Source: Erwinia persicina (GTDB lineage: Bacteria; Pseudomonadota; Gammaproteobacteria; Enterobacterales; Enterobacteriaceae). From it: a DNA stretch of 64,000 nt. The notes beneath the pieces were generated by a model. It saw nothing but the letters and a program-made list of their open reading frames with translations. It did not search any database and was not told the DNA's origin. Position 1 is the stretch's first letter. Each line of letters starts with the position of its first letter. The translations under genes and the position numbers were made by a program. Shown here in pieces: positions 8,747 through 18,841 of the stretch. The stretch spans positions 1 to 64,000 of the forward strand of contig NZ_JACYMO010000006.1 in the NCBI RefSeq assembly GCF_014838825.1, written 5' to 3'.

Positions 8747-10282
8747 TTAATGGGCACCGCCGCCGCCGCCGCCGGCACCAAACGGTGGCCGGGCAAACCA
8801 CACCAGAACCAGCAGCAACAGGAACACGCCAGCCGAGGCCCAGAAGATCTCATTGGCTGAGATGATCAGCCCCTGATTGGTAATCTGCTGCGCCAGGTAC
8901 GCCGATGCCTGATCGTGAGTCATCCCCATCTGTTCCAGCCTCGCGTACATCTGTTGCGAATTCGTACTGTACGGCGTTACGGACTCCGTCAGGTGAGCGT
9001 GATGCAGCGACTCGCGATCGGTCCACATGGTGGTGGTGATCGACGTACCAATCGAACCCGCCAGCGTTCGGGTAAAGTTCGACAGGCTTGATGCCGCCGC
9101 CAGGCGTTCCGGTGGCAGCCCTGACAGAGTGATGGTGGTCAGTGGCATAAAGAAGCAGGCCACAGCAAAGCCCTGGATAAACTGCGGCCAGGCTGACGCA
9201 GCAAAATCCATACCCGGTTCAAAGGTATAGGCGCGCCAGTAGAAGCACACCGCATACATGATAAAGCTGAAGGTCACCAGCCGTCGCATATCCAGCTTAT
9301 GCGCGAAGCGGCCGATAATTGGCGACAGGATCACCGGGATAATCCCTACCGGCGCAGAGGCCAGCCCCGCCCAGGTGGCGGTGTAACCATACACCTCCTG
9401 CAACAGCTGCGGCAGCAGGACAATAGACCCGAAGTAGAGCATATAGGCGAGGCTGATCGACAGACAGCCGATGGTGAAATTGCGCGATTTAAACAGCGAC
9501 AAATCCACGATCGGGTGATCGTCGGTTAACTCCCACACCAGTAGCACCACCAGGGCTACGACGGCTATCACCGTTAATGTAATAATTTCATTGGAGCTGA
9601 ACCAGTCGAGCTCTTTCCCACGATCCAGCATGACCTGCAGGCAGCCAATGCCGACAACAAGCAGGACCAGGCCCACGGTGTCGATGGGGCGGATGACGGT
9701 TTCGGTTTCACGATTGCGCAGTGTCTGCAGGGCCAGGATCACGACTACCACGCCGATGGGCACGTTGATGAAGAAGATCCATCCCCAGTGATAGTTATCG
9801 CTGATCCAGCCGCCGAGGATTGGGCCGCAAATGGGTGCGACGATCACCGTCATCGCCCACAGCGACAGCGCCACACTGCGCTTAGCCGGGGGATAGTTAT
9901 TTAACAGCAGGCTCTGCGACAGCGGGATCAGCGGACCGGCGACGATCCCCTGGATCACGCGGAAGAAGATCAGCATGGTCAGGCTTTCGGACATGCCGCA
10001 CAGCCATGAGGCGACGGCAAAGGCCACCGTCGACCACATAAACAGCTTCACTTCCCCGAAACGCTTGGCCAGCCAGCCGGTGATCGGAATCGAAATGGCG
10101 TTTGCCACGCCAAATGAGGTGATTACCCAGGTGCCCTGAGAGTTCGAGGCTCCCAGGTTACCGGCAATGGTCGGGATCGCCACGTTGGCGATCGTGGAGT
10201 CCAGCACCTGCATAAAAGTAGCCAGCGACAGCGCAATGGTCATCAGAACCAGCTGCGTGCCTTCAAGCGGTTTACGTGCCAT
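8747..10282 (-). CDS. emrB: Multidrug efflux MFS permease EmrB
   Basis: Fourteen-segment DHA2-family proton antiporter. It works with the periplasmic adaptor EmrA and outer-membrane TolC to export hydrophobic drugs and uncouplers. The 511-residue sequence matches E. coli EmrB in LATFMQVLDSTIANVAIPTI, the motif GWLAKRFGEVKLF and the motif-C helix around residue 145-165. The extreme C-terminus is unusual: a run of six glycines then Ala-His, encoded by a GCC-rich tract at about 8750-8775 on the plus strand. The start lies 17 bases after emrA, so the pair is co-transcribed. Confidence 0.96.
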   Translation of the reverse strand: MARKPLEGTQLVLMTIALSLATFMQVLDSTIANVAIPTIAGNLGASNSQGTWVITSFGVANAISIPITGWLAKRFGEVKLFMWSTVAFAVASWLCGMSESLTMLIFFRVIQGIVAGPLIPLSQSLLLNNYPPAKRSVALSLWAMTVIVAPICGPILGGWISDNYHWGWIFFINVPIGVVVVILALQTLRNRETETVIRPIDTVGLVLLVVGIGCLQVMLDRGKELDWFSSNEIITLTVIAVVALVVLLVWELTDDHPIVDLSLFKSRNFTIGCLSISLAYMLYFGSIVLLPQLLQEVYGYTATWAGLASAPVGIIPVILSPIIGRFAHKLDMRRLVTFSFIMYAVCFYWRAYTFEPGMDFAASAWPQFIQGFAVACFFMPLTTITLSGLPPERLAAASSLSNFTRTLAGSIGTSITTTMWTDRESLHHAHLTESVTPYSTNSQQMYARLEQMGMTHDQASAYLAQQITNQGLIISANEIFWASAGVFLLLLVLVWFARPPFGAGGGGGGAH

Positions 10283-10299
10283 AACAGTCTCCCGCCGTG

Positions 10300-11472
10300 T
10301 TAACCGGCATTGGCACGGATGATTTCGGCAATCAGCTGGTTCGCTGGTGTCAGATCCCGGGCCAGCGCATCACTTTCATAGGCTGGTTTGCTGCGCACGC
10401 TGGTGGCCAGCACGGCCCCTTCGCTGTTGCTGGTATCAACTTTCACCAGTGTCGACAGGCCGATGCGCAGCGGGTGTTTTGCCACTTCCTGCGGGTCGAG
10501 TTCAATACGCACCGGCAGGCGTTGAACGACTTTGATCCAGTTTCCGGTCGCATTTTGCGCCGGTAAAAGGGAGAACACACTGCCGGTACCCATATCAAGG
10601 CCAACCACTTTACCGTGGTACACCACGTCATCGCCGTAGATATCACTGACCACCGTCGCTGGCTGGCCAATTCGCACACCGGCCAGTTGCGTCTCTTTGA
10701 AGTTAGCGTCCACCCAAAGATTCGTTGCCGGGACGATCGCCAGCAGCGGTGTGGTGGTACCAATCTGTGAGCCGACCTGTACGCTGCGACGTGAGACGTA
10801 GCCATCGATCGGACTGATGACCTCGGTACGCTGTAATGCCAGCCAGGCATCACGCAGGGCGGCTGCATTCTGTTTCACGGCGGGCTGGTTTTCCAGCGAG
10901 GTATCCAGAATCATCGCCTGGTTGGCATTGTACTGCTGAGTCGCCACATCAAGCTGTGCTTTGGCAGTAGCCACCGCATCACGGGCATGTTGCAGATCTT
11001 CTTTTCCAATCAGGTTTGACGCGCCCAGCGGTTCGCGACGGCGTAGATCAGCCTGCGCCTGTTCGAGTGCCGTTTTTTGCAGCGCGATAGTTGCCTGATA
11101 CTGCTTACCGTTAATAATCAGCTGGTGCGTCTGGCGCACGCTGGTGGCCAGGGCCGTCTGCGCTTTTTCAAACGCCTGTTCGGCATCAGTACGATCCAGC
11201 GTGACCAGCACATCGCCTTTTTTCACGAAGTCCGTATCGTCAAACCAGACTTTATTTACGCTACCAGCGACCTGAGCCATGACCTGCGCCTGGTTTCCGG
11301 CAACATAGGCATCATCGGTTTCCTGAAAATGGCGTAAAACCAGGAACCAGTAAGCCGCCCAGCCCACACCAATAATAACGAACACAATAGCCAGAAAAAT
11401 CAGAGCGTTTTTGCGCGTCTTTTTCTTGTTTTTCGGCTGCTGCGGGTTTTGTGTTACCGCGCTTTCACTCAT
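10300..11472 (-). CDS. emrA: Multidrug efflux membrane-fusion protein EmrA
   Basis: HlyD-family periplasmic adaptor of 390 residues that bridges EmrB to the outer-membrane channel. One N-terminal membrane anchor (about residues 27-48) is followed by the adaptor start DDAYVAGNQAQVMAQVAGSV, a long alpha-helical coiled-coil hairpin (about 95-210) and the beta-barrel domain with FKETQLAGVRIGQPA. It sits between mprA (168-base gap, as a separate promoter or attenuator region) and emrB. The family and synteny are clear. Confidence 0.96.
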   Translation of the reverse strand: MSESAVTQNPQQPKNKKKTRKNALIFLAIVFVIIGVGWAAYWFLVLRHFQETDDAYVAGNQAQVMAQVAGSVNKVWFDDTDFVKKGDVLVTLDRTDAEQAFEKAQTALATSVRQTHQLIINGKQYQATIALQKTALEQAQADLRRREPLGASNLIGKEDLQHARDAVATAKAQLDVATQQYNANQAMILDTSLENQPAVKQNAAALRDAWLALQRTEVISPIDGYVSRRSVQVGSQIGTTTPLLAIVPATNLWVDANFKETQLAGVRIGQPATVVSDIYGDDVVYHGKVVGLDMGTGSVFSLLPAQNATGNWIKVVQRLPVRIELDPQEVAKHPLRIGLSTLVKVDTSNSEGAVLATSVRSKPAYESDALARDLTPANQLIAEIIRANAG

Positions 11473-11640
11473 GACTTTCTCCTGAACTTCTTGCCAACGG
11501 GCCCGCTGTCATCCCTGAATGGCGGATGCCCGAGTCTAAAATGCCAGCGGGATTAGCGCTGGCATGAATGTATTTCCAGGGGCTTAAAGTAGCGATTTCC
11601 AGTAAACGGTGTGTCGCACAATATGCTATTAGTGGAACAA

Positions 11641-12171
11641 CTATCTGGAAAGAGACGCAACGACCTCTTCTTCGTCCATTTTATCAAGACGGGTCAGCAG
11701 CTTGCGGGTGATACCTTCCAGCTGTGATTTTTCTGAGCTACTCAATGCAGACCACAGCAGTTGCAGGCACTGATGCTGAGGCGGCAGCAGCTGGCGCAGA
11801 AATTCATGCCCTTTCGGCGTTAAATGCAGATGCAGACAGCGGCGGTCGTTATCGCTCTCGCGGCGCTCAATCCAGCCACGTTTTTCCAGCTCATCGGCAA
11901 TACGCGTCGCATTCGTTCGCGAGGACCCCAGGGCTGCGCTCAGTTCTGAGGGTTGTATGCTGTGATCTTCCTGCGCATCCAGCGTGATCAGGGCCATAAA
12001 CAGTGTTTCGTTAATGCCCTGTGCTTTCAGCATTTTGTTGCGGTTATCCAGCAACTTACTTTGCATATGCATACAAAGGCGGGTCAGCATGATCTCCTGT
12101 AATGGGAAATCCTTCTGGCGATTAGCACGAAAATTCAGCATCTGTTCAATGGGCGTAAACGAACTTTCCAT
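11641..12171 (-). CDS. mprA: MarR-family repressor MprA (EmrR)
   Basis: Winged-helix repressor of the mprA-emrAB operon; hydrophobic drugs and uncouplers release it from DNA. Its 176 residues equal the E. coli length and the helix-turn-helix core is nearly identical ([19 protein letters not shown] followed by the wing [13 protein letters not shown]). The N-terminal dimerisation helices begin [11 protein letters not shown]. The ribosome site AAAGGA lies just upstream of ATG. A palindrome at 12187-12202 is a candidate autoregulatory operator. Confidence 0.96.
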   Translation of the reverse strand: MESSFTPIEQMLNFRANRQKDFPLQEIMLTRLCMHMQSKLLDNRNKMLKAQGINETLFMALITLDAQEDHSIQPSELSAALGSSRTNATRIADELEKRGWIERRESDNDRRCLHLHLTPKGHEFLRQLLPPQHQCLQLLWSALSSSEKSQLEGITRKLLTRLDKMDEEEVVASLSR

Positions 12172-12186
12172 TATAAAGGAACCTCA

Positions 12187-12202
12187 CTAGTTGCAACTGG
12201 TA
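12187..12202. promoter_or_regulatory. Candidate MprA operator in the mprA promoter
   Basis: The 10-base perfect palindrome AGTTGCAACT (12189-12198), extended to ACTAGTTGCAACTGGT, lies 16-31 bases upstream of the mprA start. On the minus strand a TATTAT -10-like hexamer (12203-12208) adjoins it. MarR-family sites commonly centre on TTGCAA, so this fits autorepression. It was not tested against MprA footprints. Confidence 0.5.
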
Positions 12203-12256
12203 TAATAACGGTGATGACGAATAAAGTGATAGCACTTTTTACGACCGGTGACTTTT

Positions 12257-12502
12257 TCACGGTCCCGCAGCCACCATCAATAGTTTCCAGGTCACTCCAT
12301 AACCCAGAGCGCTCAACAGCACCGTCAATACGGGCTGTGCGTAAATGTGAAGAGAGAGGATGCCGGAAGCAGACAGCGCTTCAGCCGGACTTAAACCGGA
12401 CGGGCTGGCATGGATGACGCACGGGCGGCCTGTCACGTCAGGCTGGCGGGCAACCGGGCGTTGAGGCCCGCGGAGACAGGCCCGGTTTCTGCGCTCAACC
12501 AT
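12257..12502 (-). pseudogene. ygaH: Remnant of ygaH, branched-chain amino-acid exporter small subunit
   Basis: The 3' part of this 81-codon frame reads VLTVLLSALGYGVTWKLL, which parallels the C-terminus of E. coli YgaH (IPTLLSALAYGLAWKVM). It sits where ygaH belongs, directly upstream of mprA on the same strand. The 5' part of the frame is not recognisable, there are only about 80 codons (YgaH has 111) and the partner gene ygaZ is absent. I read it as a decayed ygaH tail and not a working gene. The 142 bases between it and ygaY hold nothing I recognise. Confidence 0.6.
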
Positions 12503-12644
12503 GAGCGAATGTAACTCTGCTGTTACTGTATAATTTCATCTGAAAACATAACCAACCTGAATAAATTGCGCCTAACCTTACCAGAGTACGAAATGTCTTA
12601 ACAGGCGACAGACACTGAAAAAACTTCATTTTCACCGCGAAAAA

Positions 12645-13829
12645 TCAATGCGCTGCAGCCTCGTAATGCTGACATTGCCACCAGCTGAATAGATTAACGA
12701 CGGTTAACAGAGATCCGGCTATGCAAACGCCATACCAGCCTGCGGCCTGATAGGCAGAGGCGGACAGCAGTGAGCCCAGCGCCCCACCAATAAAGTAACT
12801 GGTCATATAACCGGAGGTCAGACGGTTACGGGCTTCCGGCATGTGACGGTAGATGACACTTTGATTGGTAATATGCACCCCCTGTACGGCGAGGTCGAGT
12901 AGGATAATCCCGATAATCAGTGCCACTAAGGAGTGCGCGCCGAGAGCAATCATCCCCCATGAGACCAGCAGGATCAGCAGGCCGATGCTGGTGGTGAGGC
13001 GGGCCTTTCCTTTATCGGCCAGCGATCCTGCCTGGCGGGCCGCCAGCGCCCCGGCAGCCCCGACCAGACCCAGCAGGCCGATTTGACCCTCAGAATAGTC
13101 CCACTCCGGCGACGACAGTAAGAACGCCATAGAGGTCCAGAGGACGCTGAAGTTAGCAAAGACCAGGCAGCCGGTAATGGCCCGCGTACGCAGTATGGGA
13201 TGCCCGGCATAGAGGCTGAAGACCGATCCGAGCAGCTGCCCATAATGAAGCGGCACCGACTGCTTATAGCGTGGCAGCCCGCGCCACAGGGCCAGAGCCA
13301 TCAGCACCATCATCACGCTGGCGACCCAGTACACCGTCCGCCAGTCGCCCAGCTGGGCCAGGCCACCCGCGACGGTGCGTGCCAGCAGGATCCCCAGCAG
13401 CAGGCCGCTCATTACCGTGCCCACCACTTTGCCGCGCTTCTCCGGTGCCGCAAGCGTGGCGGCCAGCGGGACAAGGATTTGTGCCACGACGGAGAATAAT
13501 CCGGTCAGCACGGTACCCAGCAGCAGCAGGGGCAGCGATGACGAAAGCGCGATGATCACCATACCGCCCGCCGCCAGCAGGCTCATAGAGACGATCAGCC
13601 CCCGGCGTTCCAGCATATCGCCCAGCGGAACCAGCAGAAGTAACCCGGCCGCATAGCCCAGCTGTGCGGTAGTCACAATAAAGCCGGCCTGATGAAATGA
13701 GAGCGAAAAGGTCTGCGCAATGGTCGCCAGCAGGGGCTGGACATAATAGTTACAGGCAACGGAGAGACCGGTGGCGATCGACATCAGGGCGACGAGGGCA
13801 GGGTTCAGGCCGGGGTGGGGGGATTTCAT
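12645..13829 (-). CDS. ygaY: MFS transporter, intact YgaY homologue
   Basis: 394-residue twelve-segment major facilitator, collinear with the E. coli ygaY product, which is a disrupted gene in K-12. Matching blocks include TGLSVACNYYVQPLLATIA, the loop-2/3 motif PLGDMLERRGLIV, VVGTVMSGLLLGILLART and the C-terminal GYMTSYFIGGALGS. The substrate is unknown; the family contains drug and sugar exporters. It has the ygaY position between proX and mprA. The frame is open from start to stop with no sign of damage. Confidence 0.85.
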   Translation of the reverse strand: MKSPHPGLNPALVALMSIATGLSVACNYYVQPLLATIAQTFSLSFHQAGFIVTTAQLGYAAGLLLLVPLGDMLERRGLIVSMSLLAAGGMVIIALSSSLPLLLLGTVLTGLFSVVAQILVPLAATLAAPEKRGKVVGTVMSGLLLGILLARTVAGGLAQLGDWRTVYWVASVMMVLMALALWRGLPRYKQSVPLHYGQLLGSVFSLYAGHPILRTRAITGCLVFANFSVLWTSMAFLLSSPEWDYSEGQIGLLGLVGAAGALAARQAGSLADKGKARLTTSIGLLILLVSWGMIALGAHSLVALIIGIILLDLAVQGVHITNQSVIYRHMPEARNRLTSGYMTSYFIGGALGSLLSASAYQAAGWYGVCIAGSLLTVVNLFSWWQCQHYEAAAH

Positions 13830-13954
13830 AACAACCCATATGAGTGTGTGAATTGTCCTAGAGGCTAATAATAACCCAAATAACTATTTCACTCACATGA
13901 TTATTGACAGGACAAACCAGTTCGCGGCGGGGCCACGCCTTGTCGCCCGATTGG

Positions 13955-13984
13955 AAAAGGGCCGACCTTAAAAAAGGCCGGCCC
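13955..13984 (-). terminator. Terminator downstream of proX
   Basis: Eleven-base stem (GGGCCGGCCTT / AAGGTCGGCCC on the minus strand, one G-U pair), then four T. It closes the proVWX operon before ygaY. Confidence 0.75.
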
Positions 13985-14051
13985 CTGCACACGTCTTACC
14001 GTGGGGAAAAGTGCCGGGGCTAGCGTCGTAACGGCTGCCCCGGGCGGGGAA

Positions 14052-15053
14052 TTATTGACCCGCCGCCAGCGCGTCTTTTACCCAGCCATCAAACTGCGCC
14101 TGGTGCGCTTTGATCCAGCCGTCAACGTGAGCGTTGATATCCGCTTCGGAAGACTGGCCCTGATGCATACGTGAGTTCTGGGCATTAATGTCCGTGATCG
14201 GCAGCTTCATTTCAGAGAACAGCTTGGCCGCCGCCGGATTTTTCTCCGCCCAGGCTTTGTTGGCGACAATGTGCATGGTGTTTACCGGGAAGCCATAGTT
14301 CGCCCCGTTTGGCAGTTTGGTATCCACGTCTTTCTGCTCGCCAGGCATGGACGAGAACGGCACCTGCAGCCAGACAACGTCGCGTCCCGGCACCATCACA
14401 TCACTCACCCAGTAGGGCGTCCAGGTGTAGTAGAGCACGGGTTTACCCTCTTTGAAGCGGGTAATGGTATCCGCGATCATGGCAGAGTAGTTCCCCTGAT
14501 TATGCTCAACGCTTTTGCTCAAATCGAAGGCGTTAATCTGGTGGTTAATCACCGCTTCGCAGCCCCAGCCCGGAGTACAGCCTGTCAGGTCCGCTTTAAC
14601 GTTCCCGTTAGTATCAAAGAGCTTTGCCAGCTTGGGATCTTTCAACTGCTCAATGTTGGTGATGTGGTATTTCTCAGCAGTTTTTTTATCGATCAGATAA
14701 CCCTGTGCGGCACCCTGCACATAAGTCCCCTGACGATAGAGTTTTGCATCTCCGCCCGAGGCTTTATACATATCATCATGCAGTGGCTGCCAGTTCACGG
14801 CGGTGAAGGTGGCATCGCCGGAAGCAAGGGAGGTATAGCCTACGTTGTAGTCAACTTCGCTGGGGGCCTCAACGGTGTAACCCAGCTTTTCCAGCGCGCG
14901 GCTGACCAGCAGCGTCTGGAAGGTTTCTTCTGTAATGGTGCTTTGTACTGGCTTCACCGTTATGCCTTTACCCGGCAGATCGGCGGCGGAAACCTGAGCA
15001 GCGGCCAGCGTAGCGAACGCGGCGGCCAGCAGTGTCATTTTTCTCATAGTCAT
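14052..15053 (-). CDS. proX: Glycine betaine/proline-binding periplasmic protein ProX
   Basis: Substrate-binding protein of the ProU ABC importer. The 333-residue precursor has a signal peptide ending [10 protein letters not shown] (cleavage expected after SA-A). The mature part matches E. coli ProX, including tryptophan-bearing ligand segments [20 protein letters not shown] and the disulfide-forming CTPGWGCE. A longer in-frame start inside proW (15137) is rejected: ATG 15053 has GAAGG 5 bases upstream and places the signal peptide correctly. It is third in the operon, 13 bases after proW. Confidence 0.96.
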   Translation of the reverse strand: MTMRKMTLLAAAFATLAAAQVSAADLPGKGITVKPVQSTITEETFQTLLVSRALEKLGYTVEAPSEVDYNVGYTSLASGDATFTAVNWQPLHDDMYKASGGDAKLYRQGTYVQGAAQGYLIDKKTAEKYHITNIEQLKDPKLAKLFDTNGNVKADLTGCTPGWGCEAVINHQINAFDLSKSVEHNQGNYSAMIADTITRFKEGKPVLYYTWTPYWVSDVMVPGRDVVWLQVPFSSMPGEQKDVDTKLPNGANYGFPVNTMHIVANKAWAEKNPAAAKLFSEMKLPITDINAQNSRMHQGQSSEADINAHVDGWIKAHQAQFDGWVKDALAAGQ

Positions 15054-15066
15054 AAGTACCTTCTTA

Positions 15067-16239
15067 TTATTCAGTTTTACAGAATGGGCGGGTGAGCAGA
15101 CCCAGAGGGCCGCTGGCGTACCAGCGACGGTTGCCACGGCTGCGGCTGTCGCGTCCCAGCGACTGCGTCAGGCGGTCAAGAATAATGGCCAGGATGACAA
15201 TGCCGACGCCACCCACGGTGGCCAGGCCCATATCGAGGCGGCCAATGCCGCGCAGCACCATTTGACCCAGACCACCGACGGCGATCATCGAGGCGATCAC
15301 CACCATCGACAGCGCCAGCATCAGCGTCTGATTGACCCCGGCCATGATGGTCGGCATCGCCAGAGGAAGCTGCACTTTGAACAGCATCTGGCGCGGGCTG
15401 GCACCGAAAGATTCCGCGGCTTCGATCAGGTCGGCAGGGACCTGTTTGATCCCGAGGATGGTCAGACGGACAATCGGCGGCAGGGCAAAGATAATCGTCA
15501 CCACCACGCCCGGCACGTTACCGATACCGAACAGCATGACGATAGGCACCAGATAAACGAAGGCTGGTGTCGTCTGCATGGCATCCAGCAGCGGGCGGAT
15601 AATCTTAGCCGCCCTCTGGCTGCGGGCCAGCCAGATGCCCATCGGTAAACCAATAATGATGCAGAACAGCAGGGCGGTCAGCACCAGTGCCAGCGTCACC
15701 ATAGCCTGTGACCAGGCCCCTATCGCGCCAATGGCGATCAGGGACACCAAAGTGGCCACCCCCATGCCGAAGCTGGAAAGTTGCCAGGCGATCAGTGCAA
15801 ACACGATAATCGCCACCGGCGCGGGCATACCCAGCAGCAGATTCTGGAAGGCGCTGAGGATATAGTCCACCGGCAGTCGAATACCCTGGAACAGCGGACG
15901 GAAGTGCGTCACCACCCAGTCGATGGCCGTGGTCACCCAACTGTCGAGCGGGATCAGCGTTTTATGAAAGGGATCGAGGAGGTTAAAATGCTCTGCCTGG
16001 GGAGCCGGCGCGCTGTTCAGCCAGTCACTGCCAGCGGCGGCATCATGGCCGCCGGCCGGGGCGGTCCCCCAGGCATCACCGCCACCGCTGGCGGCAGCAT
16101 CGTGAGCTGGCTGGCTGGTCGCAGCATCCGTGGGATTACCCCAGGGATCGCTGCTGCTGGCGGCGGCCTGTCCGCTCTCTGTCGGTGCAGCGTTTTGTGT
16201 GGTGCTGGTATCCCACGGGTTACTGGTTTGTTCACTCAT
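15067..16239 (-). CDS. proW: Glycine betaine/proline ABC transporter permease ProW
   Basis: Integral membrane subunit of ProU. From about residue 85 the 390-residue protein is nearly identical to E. coli ProW (354 aa), including the permease EAA-loop region [20 protein letters not shown]. The N-terminal hydrophilic tail is about 35 residues longer than in E. coli and carries four similar tryptophan units ([29 protein letters not shown]), as if it grew by repeat expansion. The start overlaps the proV stop by 4 bases (ATGA), indicating translational coupling. Confidence 0.95.
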   Translation of the reverse strand: MSEQTSNPWDTSTTQNAAPTESGQAAASSSDPWGNPTDAATSQPAHDAAASGGGDAWGTAPAGGHDAAAGSDWLNSAPAPQAEHFNLLDPFHKTLIPLDSWVTTAIDWVVTHFRPLFQGIRLPVDYILSAFQNLLLGMPAPVAIIVFALIAWQLSSFGMGVATLVSLIAIGAIGAWSQAMVTLALVLTALLFCIIIGLPMGIWLARSQRAAKIIRPLLDAMQTTPAFVYLVPIVMLFGIGNVPGVVVTIIFALPPIVRLTILGIKQVPADLIEAAESFGASPRQMLFKVQLPLAMPTIMAGVNQTLMLALSMVVIASMIAVGGLGQMVLRGIGRLDMGLATVGGVGIVILAIILDRLTQSLGRDSRSRGNRRWYASGPLGLLTRPFCKTE

Positions 16240-17432
16240 GGCTGGCCTCCGTCACGGTCTAATGCCTGCAACAACATACCTTTGGAAATAATGCCAACGT
16301 ACTGCCCCTCTTCACCGACGATCGGTACCGCACAAGGTGCCTGCGCCACGTGAGATAGCAGATCGCTTAATGAGGTTTCGGCAGGCATGGCGGCCGGGCT
16401 CTCCAGCAGCGCATGATCCAGGCCTTCACCGGCGGCCAGGGCGGCCTTCAGGGAATCGATGGAAACCGTACCGACGAAGCGCTGTTTTTCCAGCACATAA
16501 CCGTACTCGCGGTCGTTATCCTGCAACAGCTTGATGGCGGAACGGGGGCCAAAACCGGGGGCTTTACGGATCAGTGCTGCAGCGCTGCGGCGGGCAATAT
16601 CTTTCGCACTGAAGACGTGGCTGATATCCACGCCGCGGAAGAAGGTGCGTACGTAATCGTTGGCCGGATTATTGAGAATTTCATCCGGCGTACCGACCTG
16701 AATCACCTCTCCTCCCTGCATAATCGCAATGCGATCACCGATGCGCATGGCTTCATCAAGATCGTGGGAAATAAAGACGATGGTGCGCTGGTGGCGGGAC
16801 TGCAATTTCACCAGTTCATCCTGCATTTCGGTACGGATTAAGGGATCGAGCGCGGAGAAGGCCTCATCCATTAATAATATGTCGGGATTAATGGCCAGGG
16901 CGCGGGCTAATCCGACGCGCTGACGCATCCCACCGGAGAGTTCATCAGGGTAGGCATGAGCATAATTATCCAGCCCGACCTGACGCAGCGCATCCAGGGC
17001 TTTTTCCTGTCGCTCCTGCAGGGGGGTTCCGGCTAATTCCATGCCAAAGGCCGCATTATTTAATACCGTCATATGCGGCATTAATGCGAAGGACTGAAAT
17101 ACCATGCTGATCTTATTTCTGCGGACCTGACGCAATGCGCTGTCAGATATTTTAGCAATATCCTCGCCATCAATAATGACCTGGCCGCGGGTGGGTTCTA
17201 TCAGACGATTGAGAAGGCGAACCATAGTGGATTTTCCGGAACCGGATAACCCCATGATGACAAAAATCTCGCCTTCTTCAATGGCCAGACTGGCGTTTTT
17301 CACGCCAAGAGAGAGTCCGGTTTTTTCCAGAAGTGCTTCTTTGCTTATCCCTTTTTCGATGTGCTTAAATGCGCGCTCGGGGTTTTCCCCAAAAACTTTA
17401 TATAAGTTTTTCACTTCAAGTTTAATAGCCAT
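16236..17432 (-). CDS. proV: Glycine betaine/proline ABC transporter ATP-binding protein ProV
   Basis: ATPase subunit of ProU, 398 residues (E. coli 400). It shows Walker [10 protein letters not shown] (about 62-70), the signature [16 protein letters not shown], Walker [13 protein letters not shown] and the switch histidine in [11 protein letters not shown]. Two C-terminal CBS repeats follow (about 280-395), which in this family sense ionic strength. First gene of proVWX, preceded by a conserved-looking proU promoter at 17509-17536. Confidence 0.97.
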   Translation of the reverse strand: MAIKLEVKNLYKVFGENPERAFKHIEKGISKEALLEKTGLSLGVKNASLAIEEGEIFVIMGLSGSGKSTMVRLLNRLIEPTRGQVIIDGEDIAKISDSALRQVRRNKISMVFQSFALMPHMTVLNNAAFGMELAGTPLQERQEKALDALRQVGLDNYAHAYPDELSGGMRQRVGLARALAINPDILLMDEAFSALDPLIRTEMQDELVKLQSRHQRTIVFISHDLDEAMRIGDRIAIMQGGEVIQVGTPDEILNNPANDYVRTFFRGVDISHVFSAKDIARRSAAALIRKAPGFGPRSAIKLLQDNDREYGYVLEKQRFVGTVSIDSLKAALAAGEGLDHALLESPAAMPAETSLSDLLSHVAQAPCAVPIVGEEGQYVGIISKGMLLQALDRDGGQP

Positions 17433-17508
17433 GCATTAATTAATTTCCTGGTAATTGGTTAGTTTTATCTATTTTACTCTTCTGTGTAGTTAAATATTAA
17501 CGGCCTAT

Positions 17509-17536
17509 ACCGTAGCACACTGAGAATCTGAGACAA
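17509..17536 (-). promoter_or_regulatory. Osmoregulated proU promoter
   Basis: On the minus strand TTGTCT (17531-17536), a 16-base spacer and TACGGT (17509-17514) precede proV by about 77 bases. The stretch AGGGTTGTCTCAGATTCTCA closely resembles the E. coli proU promoter as I remember it. The rest of the 17433-17789 gap is AT-rich, as expected for an H-NS-regulated region, and shows no other gene. Confidence 0.65.
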
Positions 17537-17789
17537 CCCTAAATGGACCGAATGGAAATGAGGTGTGAGATGCCAGTCCCGGCTAATGCCAGAGCAGATA
17601 AGGGATGAGAGCCAATGAGGGGAGTCTGAAAAAAATGAATATCTCGCTAAGAATCATCCTCTGTATCGATAAATTAGCCTGCTGCGGGCAGAGGGGAAGC
17701 GGCGATATATCGTCAGAAAACTGCCATATTCATGTCATCTAAAAAGAAGTGAGAGGCTGAAAACTAATAATTAATTAAACCGGCAAGGA

Positions 17790-17815
17790 AAGAAAGAGGG
17801 CTGCCGCTGGCAGCC
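17790..17815 (-). terminator. Terminator downstream of nrdF
   Basis: Perfect seven-base stem GGCTGCC-GCT-GGCAGCC just after the nrdF stop, followed on the minus strand by a pyrimidine-rich, T-containing tract. A plausible end of nrdHIEF, though the T run is interrupted. Confidence 0.6.
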
Positions 17816-17828
17816 ATTGCTGAAGAGA

Positions 17829-18797
<969 letters not shown>

Positions 18798-18841
18798 TTA
18801 TTTTCGGACCGGCAGCGCCAGCCCGCGATGGTAAAGGGAAA

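Noticed and set aside
12257-12502. The 81-codon frame upstream of mprA as a functional small membrane gene
   Set aside because: Only its tail resembles YgaH, the rest is not membrane-like and the partner ygaZ is missing; a remnant is the simpler reading.
14271-15095. Open frame opposite proX (274 codons)
   Set aside because: Antisense shadow of proX without recognisable domains.
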